A stretch of 64,000 nt of DNA from Euclidia mi (taxonomy: Eukaryota > Arthropoda > Insecta > Lepidoptera > Erebidae), in NCBI GenBank assembly GCA_944739405.2, contig OX123182.2, forward strand, positions 60,205,183 to 60,269,182. The letters run 5' to 3'. Shown here piece by piece: positions 41,706-54,975 of this stretch. The position numbers and the translations under genes were made by a program. The stretch's first letter is position 1, and each line of letters opens with the position of its first letter. The notes under the pieces are model-generated. The model searched no databases. It was not told where the DNA came from and saw only the letters and a program-made list of their open reading frames with translations.

Positions 41706-43847
41706 TAAAAAAAATACATATTTTTGTTTATCTACTTCACAGAAATCTATCTAGAGACACTCGGCTATTAGTTTCGGCGTTTTCCGTGTGAATTCGATGT
41801 AGAGACCCGTACATCAATCAGACAGCTCTGTTCAATACTCCTTTTGTAAATCTAGAACTCAGCGAAAAGATGTCTTAACGCCGCTATCTCTCAATATGAA
41901 ACAAAAAAAGCAAAATTCTACAAATTGCTGTGGACAACACTTTTATTATATGAATAATATCATCTTCTCCAATAATTGAAGGACAGTACACGAGAGACCA
42001 TAGAAATTATATTGCTTTGACACCTATAGACTTTCTCTGTCCTACAAAATGTTAAACTTGTGGACTCAGTTAAATATTGCTGTTTATGTCAAAACTTTCC
42101 ATGGTTACTAGCGCGGAAACAATTAACCCATAAATGGTCAATACTAAATTGATTTTTCAGCTTAAACAATATGGCGTATCGAGTCGTCCGATAATATTAC
42201 ATTTGTTTCTATTGTTTTAAGAGGCTTGTTCTAAATCCCAAAACTGTTTATTTTCTCGGTTTCTAACTCAACTTTGTTTCAACAATTAACTTAATTAGTT
42301 AGTTGCACAGGTGTTTTCCGCACTTAGCCACTAAATTGGGCCATTGTGCGTGAGCAGCGACACGGCTGTCGCCTACTACTCATACTATGAAAGCTCCTTC
42401 GAGAATGCCATGAGTTGACCAATAATTAACAACCAAGGTTTTAAGTTGAACAATTAACTTAAAACCTTGTAAATAGTGTTGAACCCGAAACACTTATTTC
42501 CTTCCATATAAAATAATAAACGATGTGCGTATATAGATGCAGGTAGGCACACGTTACCCGGGTCCGAACGCCGAGATAATCCCAAAATCCCGTCACACAA
42601 AACATATTCATATAGATAGAGGTTATTCGCAAGAAAGGGGCCGTTTCCCTTTAATGAATATCTTCTCATTTTCTTTTCCCTTTGATTCAAGCAAGCCCAA
42701 CTAACAGGTGTCATATTTCAATGACAGTTTTTCCTCTTCCTTAATTCGATCCAACAAATGATTTGGAAAGACCCGATTGTATGACGTCATTATATATTTT
42801 TGTATGGAATACATTTGTGCATGAACGTTAGTGAAATGTATGGGGAAAATATATTATGGCTTTTCAAAGAATATTGCAGTAAAGTGTGTTTATAGCGGAA
42901 GTTCGTGGACGACTAATAGCTATTCTTTATTTGTGCATTATGGTGTTTTGAACACGTACATTATTCTAGAAATAAGCTTTGCGTTTTGAATAGAATGTGG
43001 TATGATGATTAGAGATTACAGTAACTCAAAATAGGTACATGTATGCTTTGTTTACGACATACAGTTTAAAAAGATTCAACAAAGGATTTGTTACGTACAA
43101 CATAAAAATACTTCCAGAGAGCTACAAGTAAAAGAAACGAATTAAAGTGTTAAAGCTATCGACGGAGCACTTAATTCTTATCTCACACTTTCCTCGCATT
43201 ATTAGTTTAACTAGGTCTGCGTAAAAGAAAAAGTAGTTGGAATTTAAATATAAATGAGGTAAGGCTAATAAGTTTATCCTACTTTGTGTATTCGTGCGCA
43301 CAATATTTCTGAACTAATTGGTTATTAATCCCATTGCTTTTCTTTACAATTTGTTGTAATGGTCTACTTAGGTGAACTAAATGAGCACCATTTATAAAAC
43401 TGCATGAATGGCTGGAGTATGATGTCAGTTAAATAAATAAAGGAAATTACAAACACAACTTAAACGTAACGTACGCGTCTTACGAAAATGAAATGATTGT
43501 TTATAATACTAACTGTATCATGGCGATTAATAATAGAAGTCTTGATTTTTCTTGCCCGTAACTATTGTGGTCATAATACAGAATGAAAATGTAATGTAAT
43601 CATTTGTTTTCTAGCGTTGAGCGTCAATTCTGATTAAAGTTAAAAGTTATTTTGCCATTGAATATCTGAAGCCTTTTAGTATAACTTTCATATTAACTAG
43701 CTAGAACGGGATGTGAAGTTACTAGAACTATTTCAGTTGAGTTTTATGTCCAAAATAAAAAGATAATAGTATTTTTATAGACTTAGAGTGACTATAGCTT
43801 ATGTTCTAAGTCTGAAATTAAACTTATAGAACGACCTCATGTGACGG
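41706..43847. other. About 2.1 kb with no recognised gene
   Basis: AT-rich, apparently unique sequence. A 13-bp inverted repeat (AAGGTTTTAAGTT and its complement) lies at about 42437-42470. The minus-strand frame 42454-42714 has no domain. It could be unique host intergenic DNA. Confidence 0.5.
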
Positions 43848-44080
43848 TTGCAGTTTCAGTTTCAGTTATTTATTTCATACACAAATATACATTTGTGTCG
43901 AAATATTTAAATACACATATAAAGGCATTGCTATCGTGATTACATTTTACCAAATACATAAATCAATCAATTTTCATTCATTAAAATAATAATACTATAA
44001 CGAAAATACAAAAATGTCAAATCATCTGAATTATTGGAAGTCAAAATACTATTATTGATATATTAAATGATTACAATACA

Positions 44081-47027
44081 TTATAAAAAAATTATCATTA
44101 CCAATAATAATTTATTTTTGTCTTTAAAAAATTCGTCAATACTGTAATAACACTTTTGAATCAATAATGTCTTGAGCTTATTTCTAAATATGTTCACATT
44201 CATAATGTCCTTTAATTCTGGTGGTAATTTGTTAAATATGTTTACAGACTGCACACTTGATGAGTGTTTTACAATATTAAGCTTTGCTTGGAGGATAGTT
44301 GGCAGATCTTTTCGCCGAGTTTTTACTCTATATTCTCTCTCAGTGTCACTCTCTAGCTTGTTTAGATTTTTATGTAAATGAGTGAGGAGAATTAGAATAT
44401 AAAGGCAAGGTATTGTTAAAATACTTAACTGGATGAAATGTTCCCTACACGATTCAATTTGATCTAAACGAAGCATGGTTCTCAAAGCTCTCTTTTGCAT
44501 AACGAAGGCAGTATTCACGTTATGTTGGTAACTGTTTCCCCAAAATTTAATACTGTACCTAAGTTTAGATTCAACTAGGGCAAAGTAAACTGTACGAATT
44601 TGTGCAATTGATAAAACATCTCTGAGAGATCTGATAGCATAACGTGCACTACTAATTACATTTGTCTCTGAATTTAGCTCTGTCTTCCAGTTGAGGAGAG
44701 AATCAATTTGCACTCCTAAAAACTTTACATTCTCCACTATATCAATCCTATTTCCCAAAGATAATACGTTCATAGGAGCATTGTTTCTAACTGTAGATTT
44801 AAAAAGCATACATTTGGTCTTTTTTACATTCAGTTGCAAATTATTTATCGAAAACCAGTTTTCACAGGCAGCTAGAAAGTTATTTACTTTATATTCTAAG
44901 GTCATAATGTCTTGAGCAGTTATAACAGCACTGGTATCATCAGCAAACAGAACTAATTTAACATCCGGTAAAACACTTTGTATGTATGCAGTTAAATCAT
45001 TTACAAATATTAAAAAGAAAATCGGACCCAGCACTGAGCCTTGAGGAACGCCTCTATTAATAGTAAATAATTTTGATTTGTGAATTTGTTCCACACCTTG
45101 TTCAACAGTTTTAATTTCAACATATTGTTTTCTATTTCTTAGGTAAGAACTGAAAAGCTGTAAAACATTTTCTCTTATGCCGTAATGCTCTAACTTGTCC
45201 AGTAGAATGCAATGATCTACGGTGTCAAACGCAGAACTTAGGTCTAGGAATAAGCCTGCAACCTTTAGTTTAATATTCAGATTGTTGACTATATCACCAA
45301 CTAACGAGTCTAATGCATCTAATGTGTTTATACTTTTTTGATATCCAAACTGAATAAAATTTATAATTTTTTGATTATTCAAATGTCTGACAAGTCTGGA
45401 TTTGATCACTTTTTCAAACAGTTTTGATAAAACCGGTAATGAGGAAATGGGCCTGTAATTGTCTGGATCTGTTTTAGATCATTTCTTATAAAGTGGCAGA
45501 ACTCTGCCTATCTTAAATTGATCCGGAAACACACCTTGATTTACACATTCATTAATTATCTCAGATATTGGATGTGCTCATATATCTATATTATCCTTAA
45601 TTATGCTAAGCGGTATTTCATCATGTCCAAATGACTTTTTGCTATCCATATATCTTACCATCTTGTTAATTTCATAAGGTGTGACTGGATCAAAACTTAT
45701 AGAACTCTGAACTCTAGTAATATGTTCCATAAGATACTTTTTAGCCAGTTTTCGATTACAAGTATTTATGCCTTTACTGTTGTCAAATGTTTCTGCAAAA
45801 AATTTCAGCAATGTCTTTAGGGTTATAAACCATTTTATAATTATATTTAAGTATTATATTATCACTATCAAAATAGTTAATGGTTTTTTTCCGAATATTA
45901 TTGACTATTTTCCAAATTTCTTTGCTAGAGTTGGTGGCTTTACTAATTTGATTTGTAATCTCTTTTTTCTTAGTATATCTGATTACTTTTTATACGTTTT
46001 AAGATAACGGCTACGATATTCTAGTATTGATGAATCGCAGTTGGCTTTATTTATAAAATTTAGTACCCGCTTCATTTTACTAGCTATCCTAATGCCTTTG
46101 GTTAGCCACTTTGTTCGACCGTTTCTATTCATATTAAATTTAATTTTATTTTTTTTGAATGTAGACGCATGTAATGTTTCTAGTTTTCTAATAAATGTGT
46201 TTATACCCAAATTCCTATCATGCTCTAAAATGGTTTTTCTGAATGTTTTTTTTTTTTCATCATAAAATCTTCGTTTTACGTATCTAAAATGAACATATTC
46301 TTTTGAAGAAGTAACCTTTTTTAGACGTGCTGAACAGAAAAGAGTGGCGTGACCATCTGCTAATACATTGTGGTCAATGTCCACAGAGATTATACTTTGA
46401 TCATCGGTGTTGATTAATATATTGTCAATGCATGATTCAAAGTTATTACGCACAAATGTAACTGAGTCAACTAAATATCTAAAATTGTAGCATGTCAAAA
46501 GTGATGTAAACTTATTTCTTTTAATGTCATCTTTCATTAGATTAATATTAAAGTCTCCACGGATAAAACATATTTTATTAAAAAATATTGTAGTAATTGT
46601 TCTAATATTTCTATGAAATCGTCAAAGTTTTTGTTATCTGGTGTTCTGTAGCAAGAAATTATGTATGAGTTGGTCTCTTTGTCTTTTACTCCACATACTT
46701 CAAAACTATTTGTTTTATAAAGTCGCTTACAAATGTCTACCTCCTCAACTTGTCTATTTTTATGAGTTAACACTAAGGGTCCTCCTCCGGTTTTATTCAC
46801 TCTCTTGTTGTAAGAGCTTAAAATATAATTTGAAAAACTAAACTGTGATACCATTATATGATTTAAAAATGTTCACTTATGCATATAAAGCTGATCTCGT
46901 TATGTAATTCATTGATGTATATTTCCAAATCAACTCGCTTGTTATTTATTCCGCATAGGTTTTGATAAAAAATTGTAAATTGTGAGTAACTATCTTTAAT
47001 GCCTCTGTCTCTAACGAAAAAACTCAT
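44081..47027 (-). pseudogene. CR1-like ORF2: endonuclease and RT, several breaks
   Basis: ATG at 47027 starts MSFFVRDRGIKDSYS. The endonuclease shows IFYQNLCGIN, ICISEHF (Glu) and a GDFNINL segment at about 46550, then SCIDNILI. Frame changes fall near 46865, 46537 and 45990, with further breaks around 45580 and 45480. The RT (44081-45409) is open: GLFLDLSSAFDTVDH, GVPQGSVLGPIFF and LFADDTSAVIT, with the catalytic motif FADD. The C-terminus (NIFNKLPPELKDI) runs to a stop at 44081. Confidence 0.88.
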
Positions 47028-47339
47028 TATTTACAGTTTTTATATGCTTAGTAAAATCAAAATCATTTATTCATCTAGGCCACAAAGTGACGCTTATGAA
47101 CGTCAAAATTTAAGTTAATTACTTAATGATTCTACATTTACATTTACTGCCACGTTCGCAATGCAATAGGTAGAACCACGAGAAAGAACGGGCAATAAAA
47201 CTCATGGCCACTCTTTTCAAACAAATATAATGGTGGTACATTTTATTTTTGTAAGGAGCTGCAACTGTTTCACATTGTAGACATCTACAAGTAAAATTTT
47301 TAGTCGCTATTGATATCATACTCAAGCAGTAAATGATGT

Positions 47340-48708
47340 TCATATGGTAAGCCTCCCAAAGTAAATATGGTGAAACAGGAGCATCCACTTACGTATTTTT
47401 AATGTAGGCAACTCGCGAACATGGTCAGTTTCCTCACACTCTGATAATATATAACTTTTTTTTATTTTCTGAAAGTAATCTATGATTTTTTTTTGCTTCA
47501 TTACATGTTGCAATAAAGTGGGTTTAGTTTGAAAAGTGGAAGTGTAATTATGTTCGAAATTACTACCAAAGTATAAATGTAAATATTTCTTCAGGTGTTT
47601 GAAAATATTGATTACAGCTTTGTTGTTTACTTTGCCCGTGTATGAACTAAACATGTCGTTTGTGTAATTGAGATGCTTGTTAGTGTCAAACAGATATGCA
47701 TATTCGTAAATGTTATTACTCTGGTACAAAAGCTGATAAAAAATTTCTATTCTTTTATAAAAAATATTAACATTACTTTTTAACTTGAAATTAGGAGAAC
47801 ATAGAATAATATTTGTATTTCTCAATGATTCAAGTTTGGTTTTGATGTAATTTACTATTTTACCATAATTTTTAGAGACTTCAAAGTCTCTTTCACCAAG
47901 TAATATAATACAAAAATCACTAAGAGTAAAACTCACAATTTTTTTTATCTACAGTTTCAAGTAATTGCATAATGTTTGCATTTAGCATGCAATAGTGACA
48001 TATTTGCATACATGGAAAAATATTTTTTGCATTCTCTAAAATGTTATTTTCATTGTTGTCACTTATGATACATAATTTGCTGATACTGGGTTCCTTGTTG
48101 TCTGCTGTATGTGGTGTAGAATTGAGTGACTGTTGTAACCTCGTAGTGTTGTTAGAATTTTTTGCAAGCAAGTGAGTTTCTGTATTGTCTGGGTTAGTTC
48201 CAGGTAATTTTTCTGTCTCGTGTGCCGATTCTGATTGTCTGCCTATTTCCTGTTCTGGGTCTGTTGTGCTTAGTGGTAGTTTGGTGATGGTGTCATTGTG
48301 TTTATCTTTACAAGCTAAAGGGCTGGCTTTAAACGTATCTGTAAGTCTACGTCTGACGCTATTTTTCTTGCCTGAAGATACGGATTTTCTCAAAGAAGAC
48401 ACAGGGCTTCTACATATTTGTTTTAGTATTGCTAACTCCTGCGATAAATGAGATACTTGGTTTTTCAATTCATTATTTTCTAAAATGACATTATCTAACT
48501 CATTTTGCGTGACATCTAGACTACGCTTTAGTTTACTTATTTCTGCTTGCATTTCCTCTCTATAAATCGACATTAAGTTTTTGGAAAGGTCCATACTTTT
48601 CCCTAGCAATTCTGACGAAGTTGACGTGTTCAGTGAAATATCCATATCTTCGAGCGATCTGGCTTTAGAAATAGGTTTTCTCAAAGAAACATTTCTGTTT
48701 TCCTCCAT
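47340..48708 (-). pseudogene. CR1-like ORF1: coiled coil plus SGNH-esterase-like domain, one frameshift
   Basis: The frame from ATG 48708 has a Ser-rich N-terminus and a long coiled coil (MSIYREEMQAEISKLKRSL to LSQELAILKQI, about residues 47-95). A Ser/Thr-rich linker then leads to LCIISDNNENN. This looks like SGNH block I, where hydrolases have GDS. The frame shifts near 47930. It continues with FCIILLGERDF, which looks like block III (GxND), then TNIILCSPNFK and HLNYTNDMFSSYTGK. Esterase-like ORF1 proteins are known from CR1/L2-group LINEs. The Gly-Asp-Ser and Asn residues are not conserved, so catalytic activity is doubtful. Confidence 0.65.
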
Positions 48709-48790
48709 CTTGTGTTTGTTTTGTACAGTGTGCAGTGTATGTGTCTACTGTGTCTAGTTAGAATCTAGCGAATGTTCAGCCTTATTGTTC

Positions 48791-49163
48791 AATTCGTGAA
48801 TGGCCTGCCTTATAAAAACTTAATGATGCTAATGACGTGCAATTCAGTCGACCTACGATAAATCCTGTTTATGCGTGGCAATATACACTGTGCACTCACT
48901 TATGTAGTTTGTGGTGTTTGAAGCTTGAAAAGATGTTGACCAACAGTATCCATAGGGCTTTCACTGATTTTAAACCAATCAAAGTTAGTTTGAACAAAAT
49001 TTTGCACGATATTATTCAATAAATTGAAATTAATTACAACTTTAGAATGCACGTCTCATAGATTACTTGTCACAAAGAAGACTGTTGGTAGTAAGTATGA
49101 AAATAGTTCTAAGAAAATCATACCTTTATAGTACTTTAAAGCTAGGTACGAATTTTGAAAGTT
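48791..49163. other. No recognised feature
   Basis: AT-rich sequence between the LINE and a SINE. The 61-codon plus-strand frame here has no motif. Confidence 0.5.
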
Positions 49164-49462
49164 TCATCATCATCATCAGCCCTTTATACTGTCCCACTGC
49201 TGGGCATGGGCCTTTTCTCACTATGAGAAGGGTAAGGCCATAGTCCACCACGCTGGCCTAGTGCGGGTTGGCAGACTTCACATGTCTTTCGAGAACATTA
49301 TGGAGAACTCTCAGACATGCAGGTTTCGCAAGCGATAATTAAACAATTGAATACGCACATAACTTCAAAAAGTCATTGGTGCGATGCGTCACCAATGAAT
49401 CCAGACTCTCAGAACCCGAGACCCTCTGCGTAGCAGTTCGTCGGTCTCTCCACTAGGCTATT
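49164..49462 (-). mobile_element. tRNA-derived SINE with CAT-repeat tail
   Basis: The minus strand starts with an A-box-like ATAGCCTAGTGGAGAG and a degenerate B box at about 49405-49420. It continues with ACGTTCTCC-type body phrases (GAGAGTTCTCCATAATG) and ends in ATGATGATGATG (49164-49178). This is the common lepidopteran tRNA-SINE layout. No target duplication is clear. Confidence 0.75.
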
Positions 49463-50499
49463 GCTCCTTCTTGACAGTTTAGTAAGTTTATTAAGTAATA
49501 TATTTGAAAAAAAAAATATAGGTAGAAACAGAATTAAAAATATTAAATTTAGTTTACATAACTATAGTCCGTGCCACGAGAACTTAAGACTTTTTGTAAA
49601 CAAAGAATTTGTACTAAGCGACTTAGCGACAGTTCTGCACAAATAATGTCAAATCGAATGAGCGCAACGGTACATAGGTACGTGTCATTGGAAACTAATA
49701 TGTGAATGGATCGGGTTTTTATCGATATTATGCGCTGTCAACAGGATCTTTTAATATTTTGTGGTACTGGAACCTGGAATGTCAACATTTGGTTTTACTT
49801 CATGGAAAATCTTGGGCTTAGCTTGCATTTATCTTAGGAAAAAAATATTTTTAGATTTCAAGAAGGGGTAAGTTTAAAGTTAAATGCACGTTTATAGGAT
49901 CGCAATGCACATCCCGCGGCCGACATTGCGGCAATGCGGGTGTAAATTGCAGATGGTAAACTATTATTCGCATACGTATATGATTCTGTACACCTAATAC
50001 AAATAAATTGCGTCTTTTTACGCAGGTTACCCTGAATGTAAATTTACCGTAACATTTTAATGGATTTTGTTTAAGTTCATACTGACGTTTTCATTCATAC
50101 AACACGTAAAATCTCCATGCATAAAAATTTTAATGCAATGTACTAGGGTCGATCTCCGGAGGCATTTTTTTCGTGTCGGGCGGGATAAAACCATTTTAAA
50201 ATCGAAAAACGTTTTCATAATATTTTGTTATAGACAGTTCGGTGACTAATCTACATGGTTCAAGACTAATATTATGAAGTAGTTTATTTTGATTATTAAA
50301 AAAAAACCTTAAACCCTAAAATCCTGATCGCTCTGGGTTGACCCAACTCCCGATTGATTGAAAAAAATATTTTTAACTTTTTTTTGAGGAGGATCACATC
50401 AAACAACTTATTTATATTACATAACAAATAATTAATCTTCATAATAAATCATTTATTTCTCAAACTACATTGGCTCATGTGTTAGTAACAATTTACCTC
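49463..50499. other. No recognised gene
   Basis: About 1 kb of AT-rich sequence. The small frames 49461-49646 and 50067-50249 (+) lack any motif. Confidence 0.5.
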
Positions 50500-52460
50500 A
50501 ATACTATGTTAGTTTATAATTATAAATAAATAATAAAAGAAATCAAGAAATCTGTGTGTGTATGAGACACTACAGGTTCACCACAGAAGTGGAAAGCCTG
50601 GAGCAACGTCTCATATACACACAGTCCAGTCTACTCGCTATACAAATAAGTAATTTATTGGGACTGGCCCGTACCCGGCGCACCAGGGACGCACATCTCT
50701 TCTGCATTGTGGCGTAGAAGTAGTCCACGTTTCCGTTGGCGAACATCCCTGATGCGCTACAGTCTCGGGGCAGTCCCAACAACACCCGGAACGCATTATT
50801 ATATTGCACACGAAGGGCACTGTACGATTTTTGAGCATAGTTTGCCCACAGGCTGCACGTGTAAAAAGAAGTGCAATATGCCCGAAACAAGCTAATTTTT
50901 ACCTGTGCAGAACAACGAGCAAACCTGCGAGCCAACATATTTGCTCTAACCGACAGCGCCCTTCGCTCTCATTCAATATCTTCATTGTCCTTGAGGTCAG
51001 TAGTCAAAACGTGTCCGAGGTATTTAAATCTGTGCACCCTAGATAACTGCGTGTTACATAGTTTGACGGGTGGCACATAATTAAAGCATCGACCACTGGC
51101 CCCAAAGACCATGATTTCACTTTTCTTTGTGTTACAGATTAAGCCATGACGACTAACATAATCCTCACAAATAGCTACCAGTTGCCTCACACCATAGACC
51201 GAGGCGCTCAGCAGAGCCATATCGTCCGCGTAACTGATGTTATTAACACATACACCGTCTATGTGACATCCGACTATCTCTCTGCTGAGCGTCTCGATCA
51301 GTTCATTAACATAAAGATTAAAAAGAGTGGGTGAGCTTATCCCTCCCTGTCTCACACCACACTGCAATCGATAGGGTTCCGACAAAGCCCCTGCCCAGCG
51401 TACCTGGTTGATCTGGTCCCCATACCAATATTTAAGAGTTTCAATGAGCTCATGTGGCACTCTCTCTTTGTAGCACTTACTCCATAGAATATCGTAGGAG
51501 ACCAGGTCGAATGCCCTGGAAATGTCCAGGAAGCACGCGTATACAGGTGTCTTGCGTTCAGCGTAGTACCCGACAGTCCACTTCAAAGACAGTACTGCAC
51601 TCTCAGTAGATAAACCGTGTCGAAAGCCAAATTGATTATCGTGCAGTTGGATGTATCTATTAAGCTGTGTTTGAAATAGAGTATCGAGAACCTTGGCGAT
51701 CACCGTAGCTAAGGAAATGGGTCTGTAATTGTTTTGATCTGCCACGTCACCAGTCTTGTTCTTAACTATGGGAACAACAATCGGTTTTAGTCATCTCATT
51801 TGGCACATAAGAGTGACTCACACACAGATTAAATAGTAATGCCAGCACGCTAGGTAGGTGTGATCCAGCATATTTAAGATGCTCAATGCTTAGACCATCG
51901 TGACCTGGGGATTTCCCTCTAGACATTGTGTGGAAGTTAATCGTGTTATTAGCAATAACACGATTAACTTCCTTTGCTGTAAATCTTATACTCAGGTCAC
52001 GATGCTCCAGATCATTTGACATAGATACAGAAAGGCCCAGCTGTGAAGTTACTTTAAAATGCTCCTTAAATTCATTAGCAATACACACCGGGTCACTCAC
52101 TCCGCTGACAGACACAGGAAGGCCAGGCTTAGCATTCAGTCTATTTGTGTGCTTCCAGAAAGCACCAAACTTATTACTGGAGTGGTGCGAAGCATTTTTA
52201 TCTGCTCCTGATTGGTTTGACACCATTTGAGCCTGGATTTAAAAAAAAATCTAGCTTCACACATCTCATTATATGACGTACCCGAACAAGGCCTACCCAT
52301 ATCTATCCACGATAAGAACTTCTGCCTAGCGTCCTTGTACGCAGCACTAACATGCTTATTCCACCCTATGACGACTTTGTTCTTTTTACGCTCAGTGCGC
52401 TGTCTATGTCAACTCACTACTGCCGACTCACTTAAAGCATTAATAATATCATAATAATAA
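50500..52460 (-). mobile_element. Non-LTR retrotransposon fragment, RT and C-terminus
   Basis: The minus strand holds the linker, RT and C-terminal part of a LINE ORF2, truncated upstream of the RT at about 52460. The 3' end lies in AT-rich sequence near 50500-50540 and is not sharply defined. Its clade differs from the CR1-like copies at 19872 and 43848 and from the RTEs, and I cannot name it. Confidence 0.8.
50570..52454 (-). pseudogene. LINE ORF2 remnant (RT), multiple breaks
   Basis: The first part (52227-52454) encodes VIGWNKHVSAAYKDARQKF, with one stop. The part 51762-52226 has KSPGHDGLSIEHLKY. The RT core (50969-51745) shows NNYRPISLATVIAKVLD, FGFRHGLSTESAV, ACFLDISRAFDLV, GVRQGGISSPTLFNLYV and ISYADDMALLSA, with catalytic residues intact. 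The C-terminal part (50570-50938) follows after another frame change. Endonuclease is absent. Confidence 0.85.
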
Positions 52461-53541
52461 AATATTTTTAGTTATATTAACAATAATTTTGCCACAATTT
52501 TAATTTAAAATTGTGACCGGACATTTTATCTCATCGCTCTGCGCTGAGGTAAAACATCGCACTCATCCTTAGTTACGCGTTATAGACACTCTATTCTCCT
52601 CCCGCGGGGCAACGTCGTAATGGTCTAACCGCCGAGGAGGATACTCCGTGTGCCAAGTTCCCGCGTTCCAGTATTACGAAGGTAAGTTTATGATTGCTCT
52701 GGATTTGGTTCCCGAATTTTATGATTGCTATGACATGTTATTTAAATTCAGTAGTAAGCCTGTGAATGTCTTTGTTATGTGAATTAAGTGATCGTTATGA
52801 TGTTTTTTATGAGACGAAATCACAACTTTCTATTGCTTTTAAATTCGGCTATATTTATGATTTAGTGACTTTTTCTGATCGCTATGGCTCTGATTACTCT
52901 GTCCAAAAAGACCAGAGCGATGAAATTTTGCATTACTTGTACGTTATAAATCTATTTTAAGTAGTAGTACCCGACTGTAACAATGACAAACGATGAACTA
53001 TGCATATAACATTTAATTTATAACCTTTCCTGGGTTTCTTCGGAAAACCTAAAAACCTAAACTATGCCAAAGGTTGATTTTTATAGTTATTTTAATTTGT
53101 TTTTATAAAATTATTTTTTATAAAAGATTCCTATTTTTTATATACTGTATGACGGATTTTTTAAATAATACATTTCTCTTACTGATCTTGTTACGATCGA
53201 TTTGGCACCAATTATGATTGCTCTGGTCGCAAAATTTTTAAACTTTAATATTTCCGTAACTGATTGTTTCAATTGATGGCCAATAGTAAATATCTACCAC
53301 TTGAATATCATTCTTTTAAATCAGATACAAAATTACCATTAAATATCAATATCTGAAAAGCATCAGAGCGATCACACGAATACGCTCGTTTTGGAGATTG
53401 ATCCACTAGCTAGTTGTCTGTAATATATCACATTTGTAAACAATTATTTAATATTTTAGGATAGCTAGGCTAGGAACAAATAATTTATTGCCTATGATTA
53501 AAAAAAAATCAAAGTCCATAATAGAGTATCCTGTTTGTACT
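52461..53541. other. No recognised gene
   Basis: AT-rich sequence. Variants of GAT(C/T)GCTCTG recur at about 52534, 52692, 52876 and 53215 without regular spacing. The 64-codon frame 52766-52960 has no motif. Confidence 0.5.
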
Positions 53542-53630
53542 CGACTTTTTTGTAGTTTTTTACACGTAAGTAAATTCAAGTCCATAATAGACTTGAATTT
53601 ACTTACGTGTAAAAAGCTACAAAAAAGTCG
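53542..53630. repeat. Near-perfect 89-bp hairpin
   Basis: Arms 53542-53582 and 53590-53630 are reverse complements with one mismatch in 41 bases, around a 7-base loop. The opposite-strand open frames across it arise from this symmetry and are not genes. Confidence 0.9.
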
Positions 53631-54662
53631 CCAAATTAATGAAAAATCGTCCAGGAAAATTCGACCACTCTTACACAAAATCAAATATGTTTATTTTCAT
53701 TCAAATTTACATTTTTCTGGATATGACTGAAGTCATAGATAATAATATTAACATATATAAAGTCAAATACTTTTAAAAAAATTACCGTATATATGAAGTC
53801 AAAAACATTAAAAAACATACCTTTAAAAAAGTATCAAACTTCATTAAAGCATAAAATGTAAAACACAACTGTTTGAAACAAAGGTTGTGAAGCCCTGAAT
53901 CCTGAATGTGTGTTTACAAAAAGTCTATCTTCTCGTGGCACCAACTTTACTATAGCTTCACTATGCTCATAGAACATATTCTCAGTCGTGCTCTCTTATC
54001 AGAGTGGTCGTGGTCATGCTTCGGTCGGTTCTTGTGCCGTTGCTGTTCTTGCCGTTCTTATAAAACATAATTATATTATATATTTTATAGTCGACAACAA
54101 CGAATAGCACTCAAACCTTATATGCCTATGACTAGCGTATCAAATTTTCAAATTTATAAACTCACCGGAGGAATATTTTCGGTTAATATCTTAAAGTAAC
54201 TGTCGGTCTCTCGAGACCGGATACTCTCTCATAAAATTGATGAACTCGAAGATGACGATACAAAAAAAAGACATATCTTGGGATCTAACGTATTGAAAAT
54301 TTTTACAGCATCAATATCGCTATGTACATTAAGTTTAATGTACCTACTGTGAATAATTGACTCGGGTGTATGGTTAAACACCGATAATGTCGTAGAATAA
54401 TTTTACACGTACGTATAACTTGGAACAGTATTTCGCAATGTTTAATGGTTCGGAATCTTGAAAGTTGAACTTAGTGCCCGCATTCATATCACACGGTTAG
54501 GGCTATGAAATCTGCGACGAGCAATGAATAAATTCAGGCACTTTCTACAATATTTGTTTGTCGTAAATGTTTACGACACACATCGATTTTTGAAAGGCAT
54601 GCAAGTATGTTAAATCTGACCGAACTTTTTTAGCGCTTGACTTCGTTCTATTGGTCTACGCA
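53631..54662. other. No recognised gene
   Basis: About 1 kb of AT-rich sequence without domain-bearing frames or known repeat ends. Confidence 0.5.
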
Positions 54663-54975
54663 TTATGATGATGATCTTAGCCCTGTATATAACCTGTCCC
54701 GTGTGTTCGTCGCGGGCCTCTTCTTAATATGAATAGTTGAGGAACAGTCCACCGCGCTGACCAATTGCAGTTTTGCAGACTTCACAATTTGCTGAGGACC
54801 TTATGGACACTCTAGAACTCTTAGACAGGCATCTTCTAAGAGTTTTGATACAATGTTTTCCTTCAGAATTCGAAAATTAATCATTTAGTAGCTTTGAGAA
54901 GTCAGCAGCGTGCGCCATGACACGTTACACGAGACCCCCTGCGTAACAGTATGTTAGTCTTGTTGGTCAACAGCC
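54663..54975 (-). mobile_element. Old, degenerate tRNA-SINE
   Basis: The order of phrases parallels 49164-49462: ATGATGAT tail side, GTCCACCGCGCTGACC, GCAGACTTCACA, then GAGACCCCCTGCG near the head. Many substitutions separate the two copies, and the pol III boxes are eroded. Confidence 0.6.

Larger units (their letters stand above)
43848..48790 (-). mobile_element. CR1-like LINE with two ORFs, near full length
   Basis: On the minus strand come ORF1 (47340-48708), a spacer, ORF2 (44081-47027) and a 3' end of tandem CTGAAA units (43850-43875). The right end is set loosely, upstream of the ORF1 ATG. Tandem 3' repeats and the C-terminal KLPPELKDI...FRNKLKTLL segment fit the CR1 group. ORF1 has one frameshift and ORF2 several. 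No target duplication was found. Confidence 0.88.

Noticed and set aside
42454..42714. 86-codon minus-strand frame in otherwise unique DNA
   Set aside because: No domain or signal peptide, unsupported by codon pattern. Considered as a host exon, but there are no convincing splice sites.
52461..53400. Recurring GAT(C/T)GCTCTG-like words
   Set aside because: The copies are irregularly spaced and imperfect, and I could not show an array or binding-site cluster beyond chance.
53448..53730. Two open frames on opposite strands sharing nearly the same peptide
   Set aside because: They are produced by the hairpin at 53542-53630, which reads similarly in both directions.
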